Source: Thalassoglobus neptunius
Lineage (GTDB): Bacteria > Planctomycetota > Planctomycetia > Planctomycetales > Planctomycetaceae
Direction of reading: 5' to 3'
Assembly: GCF_007859735.1 (NCBI RefSeq)
Contig: NZ_SIHI01000001.1
Span: forward strand, 2,840,884 to 2,904,883
DNA: 64,000 nucleotides
Shown here piece after piece: positions 20,984 to 30,025 of this stretch (positions are counted from its first letter, which is position 1; each line of letters opens with the position of its first letter). The notes below the pieces were generated by a model. It saw only the letters and a program-made list of their open reading frames with translations. It ran no database searches and had not been told where the DNA came from. A program made the position numbers and the translations under genes.

Positions 20984-22168
20984 TCAACCGTTGGTTGTCG
21001 CACTTTCCGTCTGTTGTTTGTCTCTGAGACAGGCGGAAGCGTATCCGACGAGATCCCCCTGCTCGCGACGTGTTTCTTTCAAGACATCGAAACGGTTCGC
21101 ATCAACGCACAGTTCGTCGAACGAAATGCTGACTTCCTCGTTAAGCTGTGCAAGATACTTAGCTGACACACTGACAGCTTCGTCGAGTTCCCCGCTGCGG
21201 ATCAGCAGATCAACAAGAACGTACGCCAGAATGGGACGGTCCTGCTCATCGGGTTCCGCTTCGAGTTTGTCACGAAAATACTGAAGCCCTTCTTGACGGT
21301 TTCGGTCCAGAAGAACGTTGAAGAAGTGCTGATGGGCGGGATAGAAGTCTTCGAAGGGTGGCTCTCCTCCATATTGCAGCGACGGTTCCAGCTTTGATCC
21401 GTAAAGAGCCAGTTCATCTGCAAGTTTGAGTTCTTCAGCAGGAGCTTCAATCGACCGCGCAAACCGGACGACGGCATTCAAGTGCGACACATCAATGTGG
21501 TAGTTCCCGCCCTCCAGAATCCAGTCGCGCCCGACGAGCAGGGACTTGAGAGACTCGCCGGGGGGAAGCATCGGGACTTTTTGTTGAACATGATTCCGAA
21601 CGGACTCCGTCAGATCGGAGTAAAGGCTTTTCACCAAAACCTTTGCGCACTCTTGCCGATGTTCCTGTGAAAGCGTCTGCATCCCCTGTTCGAGAGCGGT
21701 AATCGTGCTGCAGGTTCCCTGTCCGTTCAGCATAATTTTGACAGCCTTGGGAGGGTTGACTCCTTCGTACAGGCCGATGCGGACGATCTCTTCCTGTTTG
21801 TCGTAGTCCTCAATCTGATCGGGCAACTCTTCAATCGCCTGGGCGACGGGGTCCTGTTCTCGGATGACCTGAAAGTACATCCAGGCTGATCCAATCTCCC
21901 CTTTCTCCAGAAACGCTTGCCCGACTTCCCGGGCCGACTCGACGTAAGTCTCTTCGACCTCTTTCCTCAGCGGCTCCGGAACATCTTGAAGAGAGGTCGG
22001 TCGGGAGAGAGGCAACCCCAGCGAAAACTTCTTCCTCAACATCTTGACATCAAAGACCTTGTGGAGATCACCACTCTCTCGAACGAGTTCTTCGAGCCGC
22101 TCCAGATAGTGTTCGCTGTCGGAAGTCGGATTCAGGAGATCAAGCTGGTCAAATGGGGAGTTTTGCAT
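20984..22168 (-). CDS. Protein of unknown function, helical repeat-like
   Basis: 394 residues, not recognised. No signal peptide or membrane segment. The sequence is rich in helix-forming and acidic residues, with TPR-like pieces such as EVGQAFLEKGEIGSAWMYFQ (about 80-99) and YVLVDLLIRSGELDEAVSVS near 345. A His-containing central region (NYHIDVSHLNAVVRFARSIE) sits near 220. It is probably a cytoplasmic alpha-helical repeat protein mediating protein contacts. It is 69 bases upstream of the acyl-CoA dehydrogenase-like gene on the same strand, so the two may be co-transcribed. It is divergent from rpsA. Confidence 0.7.
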   Translation of the reverse strand: MQNSPFDQLDLLNPTSDSEHYLERLEELVRESGDLHKVFDVKMLRKKFSLGLPLSRPTSLQDVPEPLRKEVEETYVESAREVGQAFLEKGEIGSAWMYFQVIREQDPVAQAIEELPDQIEDYDKQEEIVRIGLYEGVNPPKAVKIMLNGQGTCSTITALEQGMQTLSQEHRQECAKVLVKSLYSDLTESVRNHVQQKVPMLPPGESLKSLLVGRDWILEGGNYHIDVSHLNAVVRFARSIEAPAEELKLADELALYGSKLEPSLQYGGEPPFEDFYPAHQHFFNVLLDRNRQEGLQYFRDKLEAEPDEQDRPILAYVLVDLLIRSGELDEAVSVSAKYLAQLNEEVSISFDELCVDANRFDVLKETRREQGDLVGYASACLRDKQQTESATTNG

Positions 22169-22587
22169 GGATTGGAGCAGTTTTTCTCGTGTTCGGAATT
22201 GAATCGGCCGAATGCATCAGAAAGGCCGTGCACGATGCAGTCAATTCGAGTTCGGGCGGGGGTGTCGGGACTTCAGCCTAAGTCTTAGGCTCCATTCAGA
22301 TTATTGCAAATCGTGCTGGCGTCGATAGCTATTCTTATGATAAGCTCCTCGATTCGCAATTTTCAGCGGTGTTTCCGTTTCGAGATAAAACGCAGTAGTT
22401 TTGTCGCGGTCACTGCTCAGTTGGACACTTGATAGCGATTCAATCTGTGTTGGATTCGAGTCGCGGCGAGCTGTCGCCCTTTCAAAACCCTTAGAACAAC
22501 AAGATGCGTGGCTTCTCCACTGGGCTGTCTGGTCGGGTGGGTTCTGTGTGTGTCTTGTTCGCGGTTTGCAGGATCCCAGGTTAAAGT
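22169..22587. other. Divergent intergenic region upstream of rpsA
   Basis: 419 bases that should contain the rpsA promoter and leader, and the promoter of the leftward gene at 22168. The one defined feature is a near-perfect palindrome AGCCTAAG-T-CTTAGGCT at 22275-22291. The stretch just before the rpsA ATG contains GGATCCCAGG as a loose ribosome-binding site. No coding frame is convincing. Confidence 0.55.
22275..22291. promoter_or_regulatory. 17-base palindrome in the rpsA upstream region
   Basis: AGCCTAAG and CTTAGGCT are perfect inverted repeats separated by a single T. There is no T-run after it on either strand, so a dyad operator for a dimeric regulator is more likely than a terminator. 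It lies 107 bases from one start (22168) and about 297 from the other (22588). Confidence 0.4.
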
Positions 22588-24444
22588 ATGGTCGATCGTA
22601 ACCTCATTCGTGAATTTCAAGTAGATGATGCAGAGCTGGATGCAGCTCTTGGTGGTGAGCTCGGGGAGTGGCTCATCGAAGAAGACGAGAAGATGGACCG
22701 GATCTATGATAAGACTTCGAGTCCATTCGACGTCAACGAGATCGTCCATGGTAAAGTTCTGAGTGTGGAAGGTGACGAGGTTCTCGTCGATATTGGATAC
22801 AAGAGCGAGGGTATGGTTCCGCTCTATGAATGGGCGGAAGACGAAGACAAGCCGAACGTCGGCGACACGATTGAAGTTCTGCTGGAAGAGATCGAAGACG
22901 ATTTCGGGCTCGTCCTTCTCTCGAAACGAAAAGCCGATCGCCAGAAAGACTGGGACTGGGTCGTTTCCCGCTACTCAGAAGGCGACACGATCATCGGAAT
23001 GGTTGTCCGAAAGATCAAAGGTGGTCTGCTGGTAAACATCGGCGAAACACTCTCAGCCACCGGTGCTCGCGGTGTGAACGTGTTCCTGCCAGCCAGTCAG
23101 GTCGACATTCGACGTCCTCAAGACATTGGCGAATTCGTCGGCAACGAAATTGAGTGCATGATCCTCAAGGTCGACGATGCTCGCAAAAACATCGTTGTCT
23201 CACGTCGTCGCCTGATCGAAGAGCAACGCGCCGAAATGAAGCGCAAACTGCTCGCCGAAATCGAAGATGGCCAGATCCGCAAAGGGGTTGTCAAGAACAT
23301 CGCCGACTTTGGTGCGTTCGTGGACCTCGGAGGCATCGACGGCCTGCTCCACATTACTGACATGAGCTGGGGCCGAATCAACCATCCGACCGAGATGGTT
23401 CAGATCGACGACGAAATCGAAGTCATGATCCTCAATGTCGATCGTGAAAAAGAAAAGATTGCTCTCGGCCTGAAGCAAAAGTTCCCAAGCCCATGGGAAA
23501 ACGTCGAAACCAAGTACCCAGTTGGCTCACGCGTCAACGGCGAAGTTGTCAACGTGATGACTTACGGTGCCTTCGTCAAACTCGAAGACGGCATCGAAGG
23601 ACTTGTTCACATCAGTGAAATGTCCTGGACGAAGCGACTCAACCATCCAAACGAAATGGTCAGCATTGGCCAGGAAGTCGAAGTGGTTGTGCTCGGTATC
23701 AACACCGACAAACAGGAAATCTCGCTGGGCATGAAACAGACCCAGCCGAACCCCTGGGACAACGTCACCGAGAAATACCCCGAAGGGAAATCGGTCAACG
23801 GTGTGGTTCGCAACCTCACCAACTACGGAGCGTTCATCGAACTCGAAGAAGGAGTCGACGGACTTCTGCACGTCAGCGACATGTCCTGGACTCGCAAGAT
23901 TTCGCACGCCAGCGAAATGCTCAAGAAGGGCGACGAGATCGAGTGTATTGTTGTCTCGGTTGACGAAGAACGAAAACGAATCGCTCTCGGCCTGAAGCAG
24001 ATGAGCGACGATCCTTGGGAAGCTCGAATTCCCGATCAATACCAGCCGGGATCGATCGTCAAAGGATCCGTCACGAAGATCACGAACTTCGGAGTGTTCG
24101 TGGAACTCGAAGAAGAACTCGAAGGTCTTCTGCACGTTTCTGAAGTGACCGGCGGAGATGAAGAGAAGACTGTCGAAGATGTTGTCAAAGTCGGCGACGA
24201 AATCGAAGTCAAGATTCTGCGAGTCGATACCGGAGATCGAAAAATCGGCCTGAGTATGAAACTCGATGCCGAAATCGAACCGGAAGAAGGAACTGCTTCC
24301 GCCACCGCAGGTGAGCCAGGAACGAAAGAGCTTAAGGGTGGAATGGGAGACTCTTCAGGTCCTCTCTTCTCACTCAAATCTGCTCAAGAAGAAGAGGCAG
24401 CAGAGCAAAGCTCAGAAGAAGAATCTTCAACACCAGAGGAATAA
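22588..24444 (+). CDS. rpsA: 30S ribosomal protein S1
   Basis: 618 residues with six S1 RNA-binding repeats at about 50-120, 135-210, 225-295, 310-385, 398-470 and 485-555. The last four are most alike, each with a GAFV/GVFV core and GLLHISEMSW-like end. S1 helps the 30S subunit bind mRNAs that lack strong ribosome-binding sites. The C-terminal tail (about 565-618) is acidic and Ser/Glu-rich. Length is slightly above the 557 of E. coli S1 because of the extended ends. A strong terminator follows 58 bases after the stop. Confidence 0.96.
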   Translation: MVDRNLIREFQVDDAELDAALGGELGEWLIEEDEKMDRIYDKTSSPFDVNEIVHGKVLSVEGDEVLVDIGYKSEGMVPLYEWAEDEDKPNVGDTIEVLLEEIEDDFGLVLLSKRKADRQKDWDWVVSRYSEGDTIIGMVVRKIKGGLLVNIGETLSATGARGVNVFLPASQVDIRRPQDIGEFVGNEIECMILKVDDARKNIVVSRRRLIEEQRAEMKRKLLAEIEDGQIRKGVVKNIADFGAFVDLGGIDGLLHITDMSWGRINHPTEMVQIDDEIEVMILNVDREKEKIALGLKQKFPSPWENVETKYPVGSRVNGEVVNVMTYGAFVKLEDGIEGLVHISEMSWTKRLNHPNEMVSIGQEVEVVVLGINTDKQEISLGMKQTQPNPWDNVTEKYPEGKSVNGVVRNLTNYGAFIELEEGVDGLLHVSDMSWTRKISHASEMLKKGDEIECIVVSVDEERKRIALGLKQMSDDPWEARIPDQYQPGSIVKGSVTKITNFGVFVELEEELEGLLHVSEVTGGDEEKTVEDVVKVGDEIEVKILRVDTGDRKIGLSMKLDAEIEPEEGTASATAGEPGTKELKGGMGDSSGPLFSLKSAQEEEAAEQSSEEESSTPEE

Positions 24445-24821
24445 TCGGAACATCCACCCCAGGTGGACCAATTGATTCGTGAAACGCGCGAAGTTGCTAC
24501 AGACGGCCTTCCAGTCATAACTGGGAGGCCGTTATTTTTGCGCCAAACGATGAGCTTCCCCCTTCCTTATGTCATTTGTCGGAAGGCAGTATGGAGCGGC
24601 AGTACTCGCCGATCCGATGTTCGATTAGAACTCCTGTCCAAGCTGTTGTTTCCCAGTTGCCGATTCGTCGGCAGGCGACTCGCAGGGATTGCATTCGAGT
24701 CGAACACGATGGCAGGAAACAGTTCTGATCGTCCAGGACGGATGCGATGACGAGTTGGGACTGAGGAAGGATTCCACAAAGTCCCTCAGTTCCCCGGTGT
24801 CTTTTGACCTGTAGTTGACCA
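24445..24821. other. Intergenic region between rpsA and the sigma factor gene
   Basis: 377 bases. It begins with the rpsA terminator (24503-24539). The rest has no convincing open frame and should contain the promoter and leader of the sigma-factor gene. Confidence 0.55.
24503..24539 (+). terminator. Intrinsic terminator of rpsA
   Basis: A 12-pair stem ACGGCCTTCCAG / CTGGGAGGCCGT (24503-24514 with 24521-24532, one G-T pair) with a six-base loop is followed by TATTTTT. This is a textbook rho-independent terminator for the rightward rpsA transcript. Confidence 0.88.
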
Positions 24822-25658
24822 ATGCAAAAAATCTCTCGCCGTCGAACTTCCAATGTCCAAAATCCCCTGGAAACGTACCTTCGCGAGATCAACGAAACAG
24901 CCCTGTTGACCGCAAACGAAGAAAAAGAGTTGAGCTATCGGATCTCGAATGGAGATATGCTCGCTCGCGATCGAATGGTCCGTGCGAACCTTCGACTTGT
25001 CGTGAACATCGCACGTGGGTATTCGGGCAAGGGCCTTCCTCTGCAGGATTTGATCGAAGAAGGAAACCTCGGGCTGCTGCGGGCAGTGGAAGGTTTCGAT
25101 CCGGATATGAACACTCGCTTCAGCACCTATGCGAGTTACTGGATCAAACAGTCGATCAAGCGGGCGCTCATCAACTCCGCGAAGACAATTCGCATCCCTG
25201 CGTACATGGTTGAGTTGCTATCCAAATGGCGCAGAGCGTCGGCGAAGCTTCAGGACCAGCTCGGACGAACTCCGACTCCGGAGGAAGTTGCTCGGGAACT
25301 GGAACTGCCTCCGAAGAAGCTTAAGATCGTCAAGAAAGCGATTCAGCTTTATAACTCAACTCCGCAGAGCGACGATGGAGACGGAAACGTTTCCATGGGC
25401 GATCTCATTCCGGATGAGCGTTTTCTTGGCCCGGAAGACGAGTTGATCGGGGACGACAATCTCAAACATGTCTTTCAAATGCTGGACGATATGGATGACC
25501 GCGAGTCAACCATCCTGAAGCTTCGTTTCGGACTCGAGGACGGGGAACCTCGGACGCTCAAAGAAATCGGAGAAGCTTTGGGGCTGACTCGCGAACGTGT
25601 CCGCCAAATCGAGTCGGAAGCACTTCGACGATTGAACAAAGGGCTGCTCGGCGAGTAA
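24822..25658 (+). CDS. Sigma-70 family sigma factor (RpoD/SigA-like, short group 2 type)
   Basis: 278 residues. Region 1.2 (NPLETYLREINETALLTANEE, 14-34) leads to region 2 with NLRLVVNIARGYSGKGLPLQDLI and the -10-reading FSTYASYWIKQSIKRAL. Region 3 follows (about 130-175), then region 4 with TLKEIGEALGLTRERVRQIE, a complete -35-binding helix-turn-helix. It lacks region 1.1 and the large non-conserved insert of primary sigma factors, so it is more likely an alternative group 2 factor than the housekeeping one, although small primary sigmas exist. It is downstream of rpsA but separated by a terminator. Confidence 0.92.
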   Translation: MQKISRRRTSNVQNPLETYLREINETALLTANEEKELSYRISNGDMLARDRMVRANLRLVVNIARGYSGKGLPLQDLIEEGNLGLLRAVEGFDPDMNTRFSTYASYWIKQSIKRALINSAKTIRIPAYMVELLSKWRRASAKLQDQLGRTPTPEEVARELELPPKKLKIVKKAIQLYNSTPQSDDGDGNVSMGDLIPDERFLGPEDELIGDDNLKHVFQMLDDMDDRESTILKLRFGLEDGEPRTLKEIGEALGLTRERVRQIESEALRRLNKGLLGE

Positions 25659-25699
25659 TTCGTCGACCGCCGAATTCGCTCTTGTCGAAGATGATAGCT

Positions 25700-28591
25700 T
25701 CACTCGTCTGCTTTGCGTTCGAGCACGATCGTTCCAATCAGGCTGTTCTCTTGAAATTCGAGTCGCGCGGAGACACTCTCGAGTGATCCGTAAAACTCGG
25801 AGAACGGCGTTTCCTCCGGCATCACCAACGGCTGTCGGGCCCCCTGTCGATTTCCATAAACCGACGAGAAGATCTGATCGCGTGTCTCATCGAATCGGTA
25901 TTCTCCTCCACCCGGACAGAAGTATGTAACGCCGTACTTCGAATCGGCCAGCGAGTTGACTTCGTCGATGGGAACGTCGTAGAGCTTCACAAGAAGATAG
26001 ATGGGCATTACGTTCCGGTAAGCGGCCTGTCGCAGCTTCTCATTCCAGTACAATTGCAGGTCCGTTTCCATCTGATCCATGGCCGCGAAATTGATTCGCA
26101 GCTCTGCATGCCCGGGGCTCTCTTCGGATTCGGCTGGCGCACTGATGGCGTCAATTGATTGCTGCAATCCATCCAAAGTCGTCGCTGCGATCAGCTGATT
26201 GTTTGACAGTGACACATAAAGGCGAACTTTCAAAGCGTAGAGTTGATAGGACAAAACATAAACGTGATGCCCGTCGTAATCAGGAAGTTGATACGCATCG
26301 AACTCCGTGGGAAGTCCAGAAATCGGTTCGCCCTTCAACACAATCTCTGATCCCAGCTGATCGAGAAGTCGCTCCGCTTTATCGATGTCTTCCACATCAA
26401 TGACGACTGCGACTGGAAGACTGGTCGCCGCGAGAACAGCTGAGATCGCCGTCTGTTCCGGCACACCGACTCCAAAGAGCTGGTCGGTCCGCTTCAGCTT
26501 GAACGGGTCAACTTCGAAGATCATATTGTCATCAAAATAGTGAATGGCAACACGATCCCCGAGCCAGCTCAGGTCCGTCAATGTTGGATCAGATTCGAGG
26601 ACCTCTTGAACTCCCGGAACAACTTGCAACATCTGACCGAGCCGTTTACGCCCCGGCAACAACTGCATCGATCCAATCGCGTAGTCCGAGAACTGTCCCG
26701 TTTCCATCATTTGCGGTGAAGCTTCCATCATCGATTGCAGCTGCCCGTACAACGAGCTGTTTGCAAACGGCAGAATCAAAGTTTCCACTTGAACCTTGCG
26801 ATCTGTCATCGAAAACCGCATGGCGATTGGATCGAACACGTCACGCCAGAGTGCTTCATACCGCGACTTGTATCGTTCGTACTCCTGTCTCTCCTTGTTT
26901 GAGACTTGAAGCACATCGAGTTCAACAATCGGTGTGAGATATTTGATTCGATTGAAGACAGAACTGGTTGCGGTATCGCGGTTGGAATCCCAGTCATAAG
27001 CTCCACCAACCGGGTCAACAACTTTCTGGGGATCATAGAAGTTCCCTTGAGAGAGTTCGCTGAGAGACTCTGGCGACCGTCCCGATTCCATTCGATAGAG
27101 CAAAGACGCGTTGTTCAGCATCACCAGATTATTAAACGCCTGAAGTCTGCGTTTCTGTGCAACTTTAAACTTTGGGCCCACCAGGTATTTGAGAAGTGAT
27201 TCGGACAGGAACAGGTAAGCATCCTGATCTCCAGAGCCTGGAGGCAGAAGCGTCGTGCAGTATCGATAGTCAGCCGCATCCTTGAGACTTGGCACCTCAC
27301 CTAACAGTGTGTCGATGATCTTTCGCATCACGACCGGGCTGTTGGAAATGATCGCCACATCATCTTTCATCAACACGAACGAACTCACGGCGCGGTCCGG
27401 TGTGTATCGAGCGGAAATCCGATGGCCCCGGTAGTTCACATCTCGAACCTGCAGGTCTGGATAACTCTCCTTCGCTTCCGTTAACCAGGTTTCCGTCGCT
27501 GCTTCGAAGACTTCGGGATTGAGAACGCGAACCAATACAGACAGGTCGGTTCCCTCAGCAAAGAAAAAATCGGAGCCGGTGAATGCCACATCTCCGATGA
27601 CTTTGTCAGCAAAGAGTGCAGGGAATGCGTCTCGCTTCAAACAAAGTTGTCGCTCGTATTTCTCTCGCAGATGATGATCCCGTGCAGTGACCGTCAGCAT
27701 CTGCAGCAAGCTATCGCCCCATTCGACGCTCAAATCAATCAAACGATTCGCTGCTTCCATCGTTGGAAACTGGATGAAATACTGATCCTCAGGGACAGCA
27801 TGGGCCAGCGAATGAATATTAGGCTCTTCACCGGCCTCCGCTTTCTCCTTCAACAGTTGTTTGTAATTCAGAGACTGCAATGTCGGCGGCTGTAGCTGTT
27901 GGATATGAATGTTGAGATCGCCGGGAGTCGTTTCCCCGCGCAAAACTTCCCACTGCATGGACTGCTGAAGACCAAGCCCCCCGCTGAAGGTGTGGTACAG
28001 CCCCGTTTCAACTTGAGATGTCCGATTCCGCTGTGAATTTGGAATGGGTGGAGGATCGACGCCGTAGCGGTCTTTGGACTGCAACAGGACATACTCGAAG
28101 AACGATGTCTCGGGGTAGTATCGAAGCAGCTCCGCGAAGTGCCGATTTTGCATTCGGGCCCACTCCGGATAGATCGACGGATTTCCGCCCTCACTTGTCG
28201 GAACGGGAATTTCGATCTCGGTTGTTCGCACATCTAGTTTCGGTTGGCCAGCAAGGTCTTCAGTGATGACCTCATACGAAAGCTGCAACCGTGCGACTCC
28301 TTCTCCCTGCAGACGGCCATAAAACTCCGCATGCTTCTGCGTGAACTTCGCTTCTTTCGGATAGACGAGATCCGCGTTGTCATTCAGCGGTTCCAATCGC
28401 AGCGTATTACTCTTCTCGAACTGATCGGCAAGGAAAGGTTGTTCCAACCGAAGCACGAAGGCCTGAATCTCTCCATCTTCTGATTGAAACGTTTCAGCTT
28501 TTGCGTCGAATGGGAGAGGCTGCGCCGATGCTGACCGAAGTATTCCGGTGAGCAGGACAAATGACAGTACGAAAATGAAATGACGACTCAT
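25700..28591 (-). CDS. Large secreted protein of unknown function
   Basis: 963 residues from the ATG at 28591, chosen because it begins a clear signal peptide (MSRHFIFVLSFVLLTG...ASA-QP, 1-23). The open frame extends upstream to 28846 without protein-like features. The body has no catalytic motif I recognise. It contains long amphipathic stretches and segments such as YDWDSNRDTATSSVFNRIKYLTP and DLSWLGDRVAIHYFDDN. Isolated parts resemble the DUF3352-like 'surface' proteins that report on a polypeptide's own fold, but I would not press that. It stands alone on the minus strand, convergent with the sigma factor gene. Probably periplasmic or cell-surface. Confidence 0.75.
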   Translation of the reverse strand: MSRHFIFVLSFVLLTGILRSASAQPLPFDAKAETFQSEDGEIQAFVLRLEQPFLADQFEKSNTLRLEPLNDNADLVYPKEAKFTQKHAEFYGRLQGEGVARLQLSYEVITEDLAGQPKLDVRTTEIEIPVPTSEGGNPSIYPEWARMQNRHFAELLRYYPETSFFEYVLLQSKDRYGVDPPPIPNSQRNRTSQVETGLYHTFSGGLGLQQSMQWEVLRGETTPGDLNIHIQQLQPPTLQSLNYKQLLKEKAEAGEEPNIHSLAHAVPEDQYFIQFPTMEAANRLIDLSVEWGDSLLQMLTVTARDHHLREKYERQLCLKRDAFPALFADKVIGDVAFTGSDFFFAEGTDLSVLVRVLNPEVFEAATETWLTEAKESYPDLQVRDVNYRGHRISARYTPDRAVSSFVLMKDDVAIISNSPVVMRKIIDTLLGEVPSLKDAADYRYCTTLLPPGSGDQDAYLFLSESLLKYLVGPKFKVAQKRRLQAFNNLVMLNNASLLYRMESGRSPESLSELSQGNFYDPQKVVDPVGGAYDWDSNRDTATSSVFNRIKYLTPIVELDVLQVSNKERQEYERYKSRYEALWRDVFDPIAMRFSMTDRKVQVETLILPFANSSLYGQLQSMMEASPQMMETGQFSDYAIGSMQLLPGRKRLGQMLQVVPGVQEVLESDPTLTDLSWLGDRVAIHYFDDNMIFEVDPFKLKRTDQLFGVGVPEQTAISAVLAATSLPVAVVIDVEDIDKAERLLDQLGSEIVLKGEPISGLPTEFDAYQLPDYDGHHVYVLSYQLYALKVRLYVSLSNNQLIAATTLDGLQQSIDAISAPAESEESPGHAELRINFAAMDQMETDLQLYWNEKLRQAAYRNVMPIYLLVKLYDVPIDEVNSLADSKYGVTYFCPGGGEYRFDETRDQIFSSVYGNRQGARQPLVMPEETPFSEFYGSLESVSARLEFQENSLIGTIVLERKADE

Positions 28592-29008
28592 GCGGAGCAC
28601 TCCGAGTAAGGTAGAAGATTCAGTTTCGTACAAATCCGTAGAACGAACGATCGTTGAGGCTTCGAAGAGGTTCATTCGATCACAGCCTGTCTCTGGACCA
28701 TTGCTATGGATTCTCCACACGCGCCGGAACCGGTTCACATCGATGAACGCAACGTTCGCTCGTGCGACTCGTTGCTCATTCCCAACGAACCCCAACTCGA
28801 TCGACAGACACGTTCTACGTTGGTAGGCGAAGAGGAATCGAATCACTCACGCGGATTCTACGACATTTCCGGAAGAAATGACGATTCTCGAAAGAAAGGC
28901 CCTTTGCCGCATCACGAACGGCAGCCATTCAACATGACCAAGTCGTGACGAACGATTCGAATCCGTGCCGTGAACAGAGCAGACGGACCCTCAAGAACCG
29001 CGTCGTTC
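28592..29008. other. Intergenic region, 417 bases
   Basis: Lies between the symporter stop and the start of the large secreted protein, both leftward, and should contain the latter's promoter. An open frame at 28706-28948 on the plus strand has no features of a real protein. No repeat or hairpin stands out. Confidence 0.45.
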
Positions 29009-30025
29009 TTATTCTTCTGCCGAGGACTCTTGCTTGCCTCGAAGGACCCATTTCCCCAGCGGTTCGATCAACAGAGTATCAAGAAACAGCTGCGAGACAT
29101 GAAACATGAGAATCGGAAACGCTGCGAATGGAAGATTCCGCTGCGAAAGCAAATCCATTGCGATGTAAATTCCGATCGCGAGAGTTTTCTGGCTTCCCGA
29201 GAACACAGTTGCGACGACATCAGCTCGATCGAATCGAGCAGCCCGCCCTCCGATGAACACGACCACCAGGCTGACGCAATGCAGCACAATGCAGGACAGC
29301 CAGGCGACAGCAACGGCTCCGACGCCAAGCTGTGACGATTCACTTCCTTGAAGACGAGACCCGCCCTGAATTGATGACCAGAAAATCAGAACCAGAATCA
29401 GCGATTGGGCAATCACGCTGATCGGGGATTTCCATCGATCCACCGTCATTCGTATCGATTGTCGACTGCGAATCAGCTGCCCGACTGCAATCGGAATCAC
29501 TGCCGTCACAAACAACCGTTCGATCATATCTCGAACATCAAGAGAAATCGTGTCCCCGAGGGTCTGTGCCAGCCAGAACGGCGTCGCCAGAAAACAGAGG
29601 CCATTGGTCAGAATTGTCACGAGCAACGAGACAGCGTCGTTCCCGTTCGCCTTTCGTGTCCAGACAGATGCCGAAGCCATCGTGCTGGGGACACTCGCAG
29701 CGATGAGCAAACCGACGGCGAAATCTTCTGTCCACTGAAACCATGCCAGAGGAATGGCGCACAGCGGAAGAAAACCGTAGTTCACAAGGGAGGCCCAAAT
29801 CGTCGGCCCCGGCGATCGCAGCGCCGCGGTCAACTTTCGAGTATCGAGAGTGACGGACATCAAGAACAGTACGACCGCCACCAGCACTCGGCTGAGAACT
29901 CCCGCAACACTCTTTGAGAATCCATCGAGAGTCGCGGCCGGAATACCGAGTCCCAGACCAATTCCCAATGGAATCGAAAGAGTGAGCGCGACGAGGAACC
30001 ATCGTTGCTTGAAGTACGATTTCAT
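29009..30025 (-). CDS. Bile acid:sodium symporter-family transporter
   Basis: 338 residues, about nine or ten membrane helices, starting directly with WFLVALTLSIPLGIGLGLG. Features of the SBF/BASS fold include the early VLFLMSVTLDTRKL helix pair and the LIAASVPSTMASASVWTRKANGN crossover region (about 110-132), a family hallmark. A second crossover-like FSGSQKTLAIGIYIAMDL lies near 270-287. The layout is closest to the YfeH/SLC10A7-like branch. The substrate is unknown; sodium-coupled uptake of an organic anion is the default expectation. It overlaps the upstream gene by four bases (30022-30025). Confidence 0.88.
   Translation of the reverse strand: MKSYFKQRWFLVALTLSIPLGIGLGLGIPAATLDGFSKSVAGVLSRVLVAVVLFLMSVTLDTRKLTAALRSPGPTIWASLVNYGFLPLCAIPLAWFQWTEDFAVGLLIAASVPSTMASASVWTRKANGNDAVSLLVTILTNGLCFLATPFWLAQTLGDTISLDVRDMIERLFVTAVIPIAVGQLIRSRQSIRMTVDRWKSPISVIAQSLILVLIFWSSIQGGSRLQGSESSQLGVGAVAVAWLSCIVLHCVSLVVVFIGGRAARFDRADVVATVFSGSQKTLAIGIYIAMDLLSQRNLPFAAFPILMFHVSQLFLDTLLIEPLGKWVLRGKQESSAEE

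Noticed and set aside
24822-25658. Primary housekeeping sigma factor
   Set aside because: It lacks region 1.1 and is shorter than typical primary factors, so I describe it as SigA-like group 2, although a primary role cannot be fully excluded from the sequence alone.
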